A stretch of DNA of 45,794 nucleotides from a virus. The translations under genes and the position numbers were made by a program. The notes under the pieces were generated by a model. That model was not told the DNA's origin. It saw only the letters and a list, made by a program, of their open reading frames with translations, and did not search any database. Positions 20,342-28,019 of the stretch are shown here, in pieces. The DNA lies in IMG/VR virus record IMGVR_UViG_3300020450_000037, positions 1-45,794 of that record, one strand, 5' to 3'. How positions within the stretch are numbered: the first letter of the stretch is position 1; each line of letters begins with the position of its first letter.

Positions 20342-21882
20342 TGAAGATTAAAGAAATAGTATTTGAAGCAAAACGCATTCCACGTAAAAAAGGACAAAAA
20401 GCAAATTCAAAAAAACATTCTGATCTATACACAGATGAAAATCCTAAAGGAACAATACACGGCCTAGGCTTTAAAGATGAAGCAACCGCAAGATCAAGTG
20501 TTGCAAAAATACGTAAGTCTGGAAGAAGTCATGCACATAAAATACAGGCCGCAGTAGCAATGGAGCAAAGAGCAAAGGCGGCAGGCAAGGCAGGCCCGGC
20601 ATCTATATATAGAAAATATATTAATTCAATGAAGAAGAAAACAAAAGCAAAGAATGAAGCCGCGGGTGTAGGAATAGTTACAAAACAAAATGCTACCAAA
20701 GATGTTCCAGTAGGCGGCGAGTATATGAATGTTAAGAAACTAGGTTTAGGAAAAGGTAAACCTAAAAAAATAAAAGAATCAGTTATTAGAGAGGCAGAGG
20801 CACGTATTCAACACGCCGAAGACCTTGTATTTTTTGATGGCTCACGTGGAGCCAAACGTGCTTTAGGCGAACTAAAGCAGTTAGCATCAGGAGGCGAAAA
20901 TGTCACAATCAAATGGGACGGATCTCCCGCAGTCATTTTTGGAAGGAATGATAATGGAGAGTTTATCTTTACCGACAAATCAGGATTTAGTGCAAAAGGA
21001 TACGATGGTAAAGCGAAATCAGGAGACGATGTTGAAAAGATGTTTATGGCTAGACCAGGAGCACAGAAAAATCCTGAAGGGTACAAAGCCTTAGCAGGCA
21101 AAATGAAAAGTGCATATAGCACATTTGAAAGTGCAGTACCAACAAGTTTTAAAGGTTACTTCAAAGGTGACCTTTTGTATTTCAACACACCAGTTGAAAA
21201 AAATGGGCAGTTTATTTTTAAACCTAATATTGTTCAATATGCAGTTCCAACCGACAGCAATTTAGGTAAGAAGATTGCCCAGAGTGATGTGGGCGTTGTA
21301 ATTCATCGTTTAATGGATGAAGAAGGACGAGAAAGTACACTAAAGGATTTCGATATCTTTCAAGGTTCGAAACTACTTGTGATTCCTCCCATCACGATTG
21401 AACAGGCACCTCAGGTTGACGACACTAGTGTTAGAAGACTTGAGGCGCTTGTCTCAAAAAATGCTGGTTTGATAGATGATTTTCTTAACGATCAAAAGTT
21501 AAGAGAAATGAAACTAACAGACTTACCTAAGATCCTATATGCATACTTGAATAGTAAAGTTGATTCAGGATTACAAGATCTGGGCAAAGGTTTCATGGGT
21601 TGGTTGCAGTCAAGTAATGTGTCTGCACCCAAACAGGCAAAAATAGCAGAGTACGTAAAGGCAAACATAAGAACGTTTGGTGCTATATGGCAAACTGTCG
21701 AAGGTATTATGAATGTAAAAAATAATATAATCGATCAGTTGGATAACCAAAAAGGTACCGTAAGTGCAACAATAAATGGCAAGCCAGGAGGAGAAGGTTA
21801 TGTTCTTCAACACCCGGCGGGCGATATTAAATTAGTAAATAGAAGTGGATTTTCTGCGGCTAATAGAGCAGTAGAAAGATAG
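20341..21882 (+). CDS. ligase-like (KxDG) virion-associated enzyme, DUF6267-like, 513 aa
   Basis: Three parts. Residues 1-12 (MKIKEIVFEAKR) resemble a capsid-targeting peptide. Residues 15-95 carry a basic module (KKHSDLYTDENPKGTIHGLG, GRSHAHKIQAAVAMEQRAK) found alone in other viruses and bacteria. From residue 158 an enzyme domain contains HAEDLVFFDG and TIKWDGSPAVIFGR, where K191-W-D-G matches motif I of covalent nucleotidyltransferases (DNA/RNA ligases). The assignment to DUF6267 is from memory. Ligase or RNA-repair activity is inference. One-base overlap with the nucleotidyltransferase gene. Confidence 0.7.
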   Translation: MKIKEIVFEAKRIPRKKGQKANSKKHSDLYTDENPKGTIHGLGFKDEATARSSVAKIRKSGRSHAHKIQAAVAMEQRAKAAGKAGPASIYRKYINSMKKKTKAKNEAAGVGIVTKQNATKDVPVGGEYMNVKKLGLGKGKPKKIKESVIREAEARIQHAEDLVFFDGSRGAKRALGELKQLASGGENVTIKWDGSPAVIFGRNDNGEFIFTDKSGFSAKGYDGKAKSGDDVEKMFMARPGAQKNPEGYKALAGKMKSAYSTFESAVPTSFKGYFKGDLLYFNTPVEKNGQFIFKPNIVQYAVPTDSNLGKKIAQSDVGVVIHRLMDEEGRESTLKDFDIFQGSKLLVIPPITIEQAPQVDDTSVRRLEALVSKNAGLIDDFLNDQKLREMKLTDLPKILYAYLNSKVDSGLQDLGKGFMGWLQSSNVSAPKQAKIAEYVKANIRTFGAIWQTVEGIMNVKNNIIDQLDNQKGTVSATINGKPGGEGYVLQHPAGDIKLVNRSGFSAANRAVER

Positions 21883-21892
21883 GAGCAAACAA

Positions 21893-22318
21893 ATGAAAAT
21901 AAAAGAAATGATAGACGACATCAAGGTAAAAGAAATTGATGACGATATGAGAGACTTAGGTCTTGATGGTCCTGATTCAGCAGATGATGACAATGCTGGA
22001 ATGGATCCTGAATTCAAGCAAACACCAATGATTATACAAGTGGGTAAAGTAATTGACTCAAGAGGTAATCCTAACCCAGTTAAGGCTGTAAAGACAGATG
22101 ATGGTAAGGAACACCCAATTACTCCAGACCAAGCAAGTGCAATCAAAATGTTTTTGACTGCAAACTACGACATTCAAAAGAAACGTCAGTTTACAAAAGA
22201 TGTACAAAACAGTGAAACATTAGGTGCGTTGTTAAAAGGTAAATCCCCTACAGAGATGAAAGACATTTTCCTTAAAATGTATGCACCAAAAGGTAGAGAA
22301 CAAAGCGCCTACGCATAA
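21893..22318 (+). CDS. acidic hypothetical protein of the virion block, 141 aa
   Basis: Begins MKIKEMIDDIKVKEIDDD, again a capsid-targeting-like start, then an acidic linker and a compact domain (IIQVGKVIDSRGNPNPVKAV). AGGAG upstream. Function unknown. Confidence 0.6.
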   Translation: MKIKEMIDDIKVKEIDDDMRDLGLDGPDSADDDNAGMDPEFKQTPMIIQVGKVIDSRGNPNPVKAVKTDDGKEHPITPDQASAIKMFLTANYDIQKKRQFTKDVQNSETLGALLKGKSPTEMKDIFLKMYAPKGREQSAYA

Positions 22319-22329
22319 GGATTAAGATA

Positions 22330-23202
22330 ATGGAGTTTATCCAGGAGATATACGAAGCGAGGATGACTCGCAATAGTAGTAATCAAAAGGTACTAACGTA
22401 CACAGATTGTTGTGAACGTGCATACCTTACGATGCTCGTGTTGGAATTGCTTAGACGCTTTCCGCAGACTGCTCCTACGGCTCATGGATATGCAAAATCA
22501 ACTAGTGGATATGACTCCTACAAACATTTTAGAATGAATGGCACTGACCTATACAACTTCGTATATTTTATTACAGGTGATAAGGAAGTGCTTAAAAAAC
22601 TAAAAGATCCAAAAGGGGCATTGGGTATGAGAAATCAAACAACAATGCCTTTGATGAACTTCAACAGATACATCACAAGATTGTCACAAGGACTAGCACC
22701 TAACATGGAAGATCAAAATGTGTTCATGCGAGTTGAAACTGCTCTAAGAATAAACAACACAGACTACAAGGCAGTACGTAGAAACATTTTTAACTTCAAT
22801 AGATTGTCCACACCAGAGAAACAAAAGACTGTTACTAGATTGTTGTTGGCATCAAGAGCCAAGTTACGTTCAAGTGATATAATAGAACATCTTGAAAAAC
22901 TTGCGGCAATTAAAGATTATGAAACAAGAACTGTCAAGGATACAGAACCTACTGTATCTATGCCTGACTTACCAATTGATCAAAATCAGTTAGCATTTTA
23001 TAGATACCTTGTAGGTGCACCTAATCTAATGTTAACTAAAAAGTTTTTAGAATTAGCAGTACAAGGCAAAAGCATACCGCCACAGTTTGTAAAAGCATAC
23101 TTTCCTGCAATTAAAACTATAGATAATATAGTAAAAGGCGGTCCTGCGTTTATTTCTATGCTAAGAGCACTAGAAAGACGTGCAAAACAGTCCAAAAGAT
23201 AG
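22330..23202 (+). CDS. hypothetical virion-block protein, 290 aa
   Basis: Starts MEFIQEIYEARM (IYE-A cleavage-like site), then a mostly helical protein with several Arg-rich helices. Unrecognised, but position among the virion-block genes and conservation of such genes in marine T4-like phages (recollection) suggest a virion component. Confidence 0.6.
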   Translation: MEFIQEIYEARMTRNSSNQKVLTYTDCCERAYLTMLVLELLRRFPQTAPTAHGYAKSTSGYDSYKHFRMNGTDLYNFVYFITGDKEVLKKLKDPKGALGMRNQTTMPLMNFNRYITRLSQGLAPNMEDQNVFMRVETALRINNTDYKAVRRNIFNFNRLSTPEKQKTVTRLLLASRAKLRSSDIIEHLEKLAAIKDYETRTVKDTEPTVSMPDLPIDQNQLAFYRYLVGAPNLMLTKKFLELAVQGKSIPPQFVKAYFPAIKTIDNIVKGGPAFISMLRALERRAKQSKR

Positions 23203-23285
23203 TATCTTTACCAAAATAGACTAAATATTATTGTAAACACATCGCAGAGTAGCGATGCGTCATTTAGAGAAAATAGGAGAGAAAA

Positions 23286-23627
23286 ATGGCAGGTATAACA
23301 AGAGTAAACGGATTTGGACAATACGCACAAGGTAGTGTTTATTCCGTAGCACAATTAAAAGCATTCCTTATCGACGCTGGTGGATCATTAGCGGCAGAAG
23401 ACGATGGGGCAAAAGAAGCAATGGAACTTTTAATTCAAGAAGTTCAACCATTAATGTACTACTCAACTGGAACAGACGGTTCTGTAACAGTAGTATGTGA
23501 CGGTCATGGTGTTGACGCGGCATCTATGCAGGCAAGAATCAGAGCATTAGGTTCAACTGCAGGTCCAAACAACTACGACTTCACAGGTGCAACTGTAACA
23601 GCGGCATCGGCTTTAGTAGCAAGTTAA
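23286..23627 (+). CDS. conserved virion-like protein, 113 aa
   Basis: MAGITRVNGFGQYAQGSVYSV... with repeated small residues and a C-terminal VTAASALVAS. Similar short proteins starting MA(G)I.RVN are very conserved in T4-like cyanophages and may decorate the capsid; this is recollection. Strong ribosome binding site TAGGAGAG, own terminator, and higher use of GCG/GGT codons than neighbours, suggesting high expression. Confidence 0.65.
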   Translation: MAGITRVNGFGQYAQGSVYSVAQLKAFLIDAGGSLAAEDDGAKEAMELLIQEVQPLMYYSTGTDGSVTVVCDGHGVDAASMQARIRALGSTAGPNNYDFTGATVTAASALVAS

Positions 23628-23666
23628 TAGACACTGAAGCAAGAGTAGTTACACTACTAAACTTAA

Positions 23667-23697
23667 AAGGGCTCGGATTTATTCGGGCCCTTTTTTT
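23667..23697 (+). terminator. strong rho-independent terminator
   Basis: AAGGGCTCG-GATTTATT-CGGGCCCTT, a 9-bp stem followed by seven T. Ends the transcript of the 113-aa virion-like gene. A smaller GTAGTTACACTAC hairpin precedes it. Confidence 0.92.
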
Positions 23698-24132
23698 ATG
23701 ACTATAAGTATTGCTATGAACGTAGAAGTCAAGACACTAGTAGACATTACAGAAACAAAAAAGAATAAACATAATTGTCCTGATAAACTTTTGGTTTTAC
23801 AACAGGCAAATTTTAATACATTCTTTCAAACACTTTCATTAAGGTTTAATCCTTACTATGATGCTAGTCCTGTTTTGGCTCGCAAAGAACTTTCAGAAGA
23901 AGATGGGTTTGGTAGTGAATATAAAGGTATGCACAATGTATGGACCTTTATGTTTAGACTTGAAACTGCGGTTGCAGGATTGGATATAGAAGCAATAAAA
24001 GATGACTTTGATTTAGTTCCTATAATTAAGAATTTGAACGAAAGTATTGTGATAAATACTAGTGCATTCAGAACTAAAGATAAACAAAGTAAAAATATTG
24101 TGTTTAACCGAGTAGATAATACTAGTGAGTAA
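23698..24132 (+). CDS. hypothetical protein, 144 aa
   Basis: ATG lies directly after the terminator T-run; an ATG at 23716 (MNVEVKTLVD) is the alternative and neither has a ribosome binding site. Contains YYDASPVLARKELSEEDGFG and FMFRLETAVAGL. Unknown function. Confidence 0.55.
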   Translation: MTISIAMNVEVKTLVDITETKKNKHNCPDKLLVLQQANFNTFFQTLSLRFNPYYDASPVLARKELSEEDGFGSEYKGMHNVWTFMFRLETAVAGLDIEAIKDDFDLVPIIKNLNESIVINTSAFRTKDKQSKNIVFNRVDNTSE

Positions 24133-24243
24133 CACGGTAAATAATATTGTTATAGAGAATAACATTTAGGCAAACTATACATCTAAAGCAAGGCAAAGTT
24201 AAAAGGCCCCTACCCAGAGAACAAATGGTATGGAGAGATAGAG

Positions 24244-24480
24244 ATGGCAAGAGCCACTAGTTTAGAAAGAGAAAACTTAGAAGCACACGTTGATTTGTGC
24301 GAACAGAGATATGAAAACTTAAACACTCGATTAACAAAGATCGAGGAGAAAGTAGAGCATATCCATAACGACATTACCCATGGTAATAAGTCGATGATCA
24401 AAGTTATTATAGGTGCAACAGGTACTATTGTTGCTGGCCTACTCTCTACCATTGTAGTAATCCTACTTAACATTAACTAA
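24244..24480 (+). CDS. XhlA-like membrane protein with coiled coil, 78 aa
   Basis: N-terminal coiled coil (residues 5-45, LEAHVDLCEQRYENLNTRLTKIEEKVEHI in overlapping heptads) and a C-terminal transmembrane helix (IIGATGTIVAGLLSTIVVIL). The layout matches hemolysin XhlA/holin-associated phage proteins. A lysis role is inference. GGAGAG ribosome binding site. Confidence 0.6.
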   Translation: MARATSLERENLEAHVDLCEQRYENLNTRLTKIEEKVEHIHNDITHGNKSMIKVIIGATGTIVAGLLSTIVVILLNIN

Positions 24481-24490
24481 AGTCAATTCA

Positions 24491-24498
24491 TATAAATA
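24491..24498 (+). promoter_or_regulatory. T4-type late promoter motif TATAAATA
   Basis: Exact TATAAATA ending 8 bases before the ATG at 24507, with no ribosome binding site between; a leaderless late message is likely. Confidence 0.5.
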
Positions 24499-24506
24499 CT
24501 AGTGTT

Positions 24507-24818
24507 ATGCTAGTGAATGAAATCATATCAGCGATTCTAGAGAAAAGAATATGGGCAAAGTCTGGAAACAAGGTTGTCCGTAAGTATAGATGTACCTCAG
24601 GAATAAGGAAAAATAGGATCGTATCCAACATAGGACAATGCTTTGCCGCACCTAATGTTAAGGCTAGAATAAGATTAAAAAGAACCAGAGCAAGACTTGG
24701 TTCTAGAATGGCACGTAAGGCACGTAGAACAAAACGTACAAATCCAGCATCACGTAGAGTAGCGGCTCTAAATAAAGCAGGTAGCAGAAGAGCACCTAAG
24801 AGTACGAGAAGAAGATAA
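24507..24818 (+). CDS. very basic protein, probable internal head protein A, 103 aa
   Basis: MLVNEIISAILE-K (targeting-like start with ILE cleavage-like site) followed by KVVRKYRCTSGIRKNRIVS and a long Arg/Lys-rich, nearly acid-free tail. Paralogue of the next gene: both share (V/L)VRKYRCTSG.RK.RIVS and a C. Probably a DNA-binding protein packaged in the head; as I recall similar proteins occur in cyanophages. Its stop overlaps the next start. Confidence 0.7.
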   Translation: MLVNEIISAILEKRIWAKSGNKVVRKYRCTSGIRKNRIVSNIGQCFAAPNVKARIRLKRTRARLGSRMARKARRTKRTNPASRRVAALNKAGSRRAPKSTRRR

Positions 24819-25144
24819 TGAGAGTTGCCGATATCATCATAGAAGGTGCAGTTGGTATATGGTCTAAAGGTAAAAGTGGATTAGTCCGTAAATACAGATG
24901 CACTTCAGGATCTAGAAAAGGACGTATTGTTTCTACGCCCACAACTTGTAATCAACCTAAAAGAGTTTCAAGTTCTATTAATATTAGAAAAGCAAAATAC
25001 AAGTATGGACGTAACATGAATATCAAATCACAAAGAACTAAACGTGCTGGTGCTTTTAGTAAAAGACTTGCTAAAATTAATAAACGTAATTCTTTAACAA
25101 TAAATAGATACAAACCTAAAAAGAGGAAAGCAAGAAGAAGATAA
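24818..25144 (+). CDS. very basic protein, probable internal head protein B, 108 aa
   Basis: MRVADIIIE-G start (IIE cleavage-like), then LVRKYRCTSGSRKGRIVSTP and a basic tail ending KPKKRKARRR. Tandem paralogue of the preceding gene, diverged outside the shared core. Overlaps neighbours by one base each side. Confidence 0.7.
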   Translation: MRVADIIIEGAVGIWSKGKSGLVRKYRCTSGSRKGRIVSTPTTCNQPKRVSSSINIRKAKYKYGRNMNIKSQRTKRAGAFSKRLAKINKRNSLTINRYKPKKRKARRR

Positions 25145-25671
25145 TGAGATTTCAAGAGTTCCAAATTACTGAAGACGATCTACGTAGAAAGATCAAAGAA
25201 CAGTATCCACATCTCACAGAAGAGCAGATTGATGAGGCCTTACCTGCAATAGTAGGAGCAGTAGGAGGTGCAGTGGCACGTGGTGCTATGGCGGCAGGTA
25301 GAGTTGGAGCGAAGATGGGTACACAGGCCGCAAAGGCAGTTGGTCAAGGTATGGCCAAGGGTGCTAAAGCAGTTGGTAAGATGGCCGGCAACATGGCAAA
25401 GAAAGGTGCTGGTGCTGTCAAGAACAAGGTGCTTAACAAAATACAACAAAAAGCGGCTGGGCAGGCAATGAATAAATTATTAAAGCCTGGTACAACTATT
25501 CCTATGCCAACTAAAGATGGTGAAGAAGAATTTGAAATACAAAAAGCACAAGGTAAAGAGATTACACTTAAACCAAAACAAAGTCCAAAGCCAGGTGATC
25601 CAATAGCAACCGTACACAATAAAAAAGACTTAGAGCCTATTCTAAAACAAATAGCAACAGGACAAGTATAG
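25144..25671 (+). CDS. Ala/Gly/Lys-rich protein, possible ejected or membrane-active virion protein, 175 aa
   Basis: MRFQEFQITE-D start (ITE cleavage-like), a short acidic helix, then residues 36-115 almost wholly Ala, Gly, Lys, Met and Val with AxxxG and GxxxG spacing, like a glycine-zipper or histone-H1-like helix. The C-terminus is a small soluble domain (TVHNKKDLEPILKQIATG). Role in ejection or DNA condensation is inference. Confidence 0.6.
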   Translation: MRFQEFQITEDDLRRKIKEQYPHLTEEQIDEALPAIVGAVGGAVARGAMAAGRVGAKMGTQAAKAVGQGMAKGAKAVGKMAGNMAKKGAGAVKNKVLNKIQQKAAGQAMNKLLKPGTTIPMPTKDGEEEFEIQKAQGKEITLKPKQSPKPGDPIATVHNKKDLEPILKQIATGQV

Positions 25672-25672
25672 T

Positions 25673-25879
25673 ATGAAAATAAATGAACTTCTAAAACATT
25701 TTGATATTCATACTAACAATGAAGAAAAAGAACTTCTTAAAAGAATGTCAGAACCAAAACCATTTTTGTCATACACTGATAGAGAGCAATTCGTAATTGA
25801 AGCATTAATACGGAAAGCATTAGTAAGTAAAAGAGTAGACAATGATACAGTTTTGGTAATGGCTAATGACCCCGTATAG
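25673..25879 (+). CDS. hypothetical protein, 68 aa
   Basis: MKINELLKHFDIHTNNEEKE... has the MKINEL start seen in this block but no clear cleavage site. Helical. Its end overlaps the next gene by 14 bases. Function unknown. Confidence 0.55.
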   Translation: MKINELLKHFDIHTNNEEKELLKRMSEPKPFLSYTDREQFVIEALIRKALVSKRVDNDTVLVMANDPV

Positions 25880-26294
25880 TAAAGAACTAATACAAGCACT
25901 AAAGGACCTTGTTGATTCACAGATCGACATACCTATTCCCTATGCTAAAGGAAACAGTATTAGACTTAAACACATAATCATACGCAAACACAGGAACGGT
26001 TACAGAATCTTTGATCTAAACACTAACAAAATAATTGCAAATACTTTTAGCAAAACGGGTGCGGTTGCAATAGCAAAGTGCGTAGTGGATAAACAAGAAC
26101 AAAAAGTGAAGGAAATACTAGGATTGGACCAAGATCTTGCTAAATTTTACAATGATGCCGTGTTTTACAAGCATACAATAGAGCATACAACTGATGATTT
26201 ACGCAGAGATGCCGCATTTACACGGTTTGAGATAGCAAATGACAAAGCAATGCAAATCAAGTACTCCATTGAATCTTTCATTTATGATAAATAA
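25866..26294 (+). CDS. hypothetical protein, 142 aa
   Basis: A basic N-terminal half (IRLKHIIIRKHRNGYRIFDL) and a helical C-terminal half (LAKFYNDAVFYKHTIEHTTDDLRRDAAF). Conserved-looking but unrecognised; virion block position. Confidence 0.55.
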   Translation: MTPYSKELIQALKDLVDSQIDIPIPYAKGNSIRLKHIIIRKHRNGYRIFDLNTNKIIANTFSKTGAVAIAKCVVDKQEQKVKEILGLDQDLAKFYNDAVFYKHTIEHTTDDLRRDAAFTRFEIANDKAMQIKYSIESFIYDK

Positions 26295-26319
26295 ATATAG
26301 TTACAAGTTAGGATGAACA

Positions 26320-27102
26320 ATGAAAATTAGTCAAATATCACAACCTATTACTGCTAAGACGTTGAACGAGAGTCTGACAAAAAAGTTCGGCGAACGTATT
26401 AACCTTGAAGCATTTACATTAGAAAAATTACAAGATACTAGCAATAAGTTAAGAACTAAACTCAGCGACATTGAAACTAATGAAAGTTTTGATTCAGTTC
26501 ATACTGACGAGTATCAAAAGAACAAATTATTTTTAGATATTATTAATGCTGAAATAAAAGAAAGATCCGAAGCAGGCGAAAATATAGCAGACGCACCAGA
26601 GGCTGAAACTGTAAAAGAAGGCGCTGAAGAAGAAGCAACATTAGTTATGGCCGCAAAGGATATGGTAGACAGAGTTACAGGCTGGATGGAAGACACTGCT
26701 GAAATGCAAACAGAAGCAATGTTAGAAATAGGCGACAAGATTAGAGATGAAATGGGTTCAGAACAATCTGAGCAATTCATTGGTTCAGTGAAACCAGCAT
26801 TAGAAACTTTATTCACAACATTAGAGCAAACTAGAGACGCACTTACAGGTGGCGTAGCCATTGTAACAGGCGAAGGTGCTCCCGCACAAATGGGAGACGA
26901 GGCTCCGGCAGAAGAACCAGAAATGGAGCCAACAGTAGATGCTGAAGCAGGCGCAGAGGCAGAGGCTGGCGCTGAAGATGAATTTGCAACAAGCGAACCT
27001 GCAGTCGGTGGGGAAGAAGAAGCAGGCCGAGGTAAACGTGAAAGTGTAGAACGATCACGAAGACTTGGAAATATTCTGGCCGACTCAAAAAAAAAGTCTT
27101 AG
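26320..27102 (+). CDS. virion-block protein, zero-frame product (260 aa)
   Basis: MKISQISQPITAKTLNE-S start (LNE cleavage-like), a helical domain (residues 18-85, NKLRTKLSDIETNESFDSVH, NKLFLDIINAEIKER), a second helical domain, then an acidic Glu/Ala-rich linker (about 190-240). The frame stops at 27100-27102 just after a run of nine A (27087-27095). The -1 frame is open from the run to 27392, so a 357-aa product is likely the complete protein. Structural role inferred from similar proteins of marine T4-like phages. Confidence 0.7.
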   Translation: MKISQISQPITAKTLNESLTKKFGERINLEAFTLEKLQDTSNKLRTKLSDIETNESFDSVHTDEYQKNKLFLDIINAEIKERSEAGENIADAPEAETVKEGAEEEATLVMAAKDMVDRVTGWMEDTAEMQTEAMLEIGDKIRDEMGSEQSEQFIGSVKPALETLFTTLEQTRDALTGGVAIVTGEGAPAQMGDEAPAEEPEMEPTVDAEAGAEAEAGAEDEFATSEPAVGGEEEAGRGKRESVERSRRLGNILADSKKKS

Positions 27103-27392
27103 AATCATCAACACCTAATCTTATCAAAATTCTCCGAATGCACTCACAAGCAGGCGAAGAAAAGATTTCATGGGACGACTTAAATCAGGAAATGAAAAAC
27201 TTAGGCTCAGAGCAATTTGACGCTGAAACTTTCAAACAAGTTTACGATACTGTTCCAGCAATCAAAAATTTTGTTGATAGTTTTGACCCAGAGGGCGTAA
27301 CGTTCAAGGGTGGTGCTGATAAAGAAGTACCACCTGAGGACACAGGCAACATCGACCAAATGGCTCAAAGAGCAACTCAAGCCAATCTATAA
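27096..27392 (+). CDS. -1 frame continuation of the 26320 gene (98 codons)
   Basis: Reached by a one-base backward slip on A AAA AAG at 27090-27096. Reads VLESSTPNLIKILRMHSQAG... without a stop to 27392. The first 42 bases lie upstream of the only internal ATG (27138), which has no ribosome binding site. The amino-acid pattern flows from the zero-frame helix (RLGNILADSKKK). Alternatives: a miscounted homopolymer, transcriptional slippage, or a separate gene starting at 27138. Confidence 0.6.
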   Translation, partial: VLESSTPNLIKILRMHSQAGEEKISWDDLNQEMKNLGSEQFDAETFKQVYDTVPAIKNFVDSFDPEGVTFKGGADKEVPPEDTGNIDQMAQRATQANL

Positions 27393-27393
27393 C

Positions 27394-27422
27394 TTGACAT
27401 TTTACTATTTTTGTTATATACT
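27394..27422 (+). promoter_or_regulatory. sigma70-type promoter
   Basis: Perfect -35 TTGACA (27394-27399), 17-bp spacer, -10 TATACT (27417-27422). The ATG of the next gene is at 27429, just where transcription should begin, so the message is probably leaderless. Confidence 0.7.
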
Positions 27423-27428
27423 AGTAGA

Positions 27429-28010
27429 ATGGGAAAATTAAACTACACTCACGAAGACGATAACATTCAAAGCGTCAATAACCAATGGATCATTACATCA
27501 AACTATCCTGATTACAAAAAGTTTGAAAAACTATTTGAATTAGATGGCGTTGATATTAGTGAGAACACAACAACTGCCAATGGTGAACAAATTGATTTGG
27601 AAAGTGAAAAGACAACGTGTAAGTGGGGAGATTTAAAAGATGATTACTTAGATTGGATATTATCAAAAGTAAAACAATTCACATTACCAATAAACAAATT
27701 AAAAGTGATTAGAGCATGGACCGTTACATATTATAAAAATGGTTACCAAGGTATTCATGTACACACAGGCGATATGTCATATAAAACCTTTAGTGTTGTA
27801 CTCCATATGGACGATGTAATAACCACAAAAGAAAACAAGTATGACGGAGTCTTATTTACAATGATGCCTGAACCAAACGGATATCAACACCCTGGACATT
27901 ATCTTAGTCAAGCAGGAGGTGTAGTGATGCTAGATGGTAGAGTATGGCATGGGGTATATCCTACTTCAACAAGAAGACGTTCGTTCATAGTAGACCTAGA
28001 ATACGAATAG
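27429..28010 (+). CDS. 2OG-Fe(II) oxygenase-like protein, 193 aa
   Basis: Start at MGKLNYTHED. The core YYKNGYQGIHVHTGDMSYKTFSVVLHMDD, then GGVVMLDGRVWHGVYPTSTRRRSFIVD, fits a double-stranded beta-helix oxygenase, but the first ligand motif is HTGD rather than HxD, so metal binding is less certain than in the other members. Substrate unknown. Next to the exonuclease gene. Confidence 0.6.
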   Translation: MGKLNYTHEDDNIQSVNNQWIITSNYPDYKKFEKLFELDGVDISENTTTANGEQIDLESEKTTCKWGDLKDDYLDWILSKVKQFTLPINKLKVIRAWTVTYYKNGYQGIHVHTGDMSYKTFSVVLHMDDVITTKENKYDGVLFTMMPEPNGYQHPGHYLSQAGGVVMLDGRVWHGVYPTSTRRRSFIVDLEYE

Positions 28011-28019
28011 GAGATTACA

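Noticed and set aside
26843-27127. Minus-strand Leu/Arg-rich frame (94 codons) at the end of the 26320 gene
   Set aside because: Composition is that of the complement of a Glu/Ala-rich linker; no start signal.
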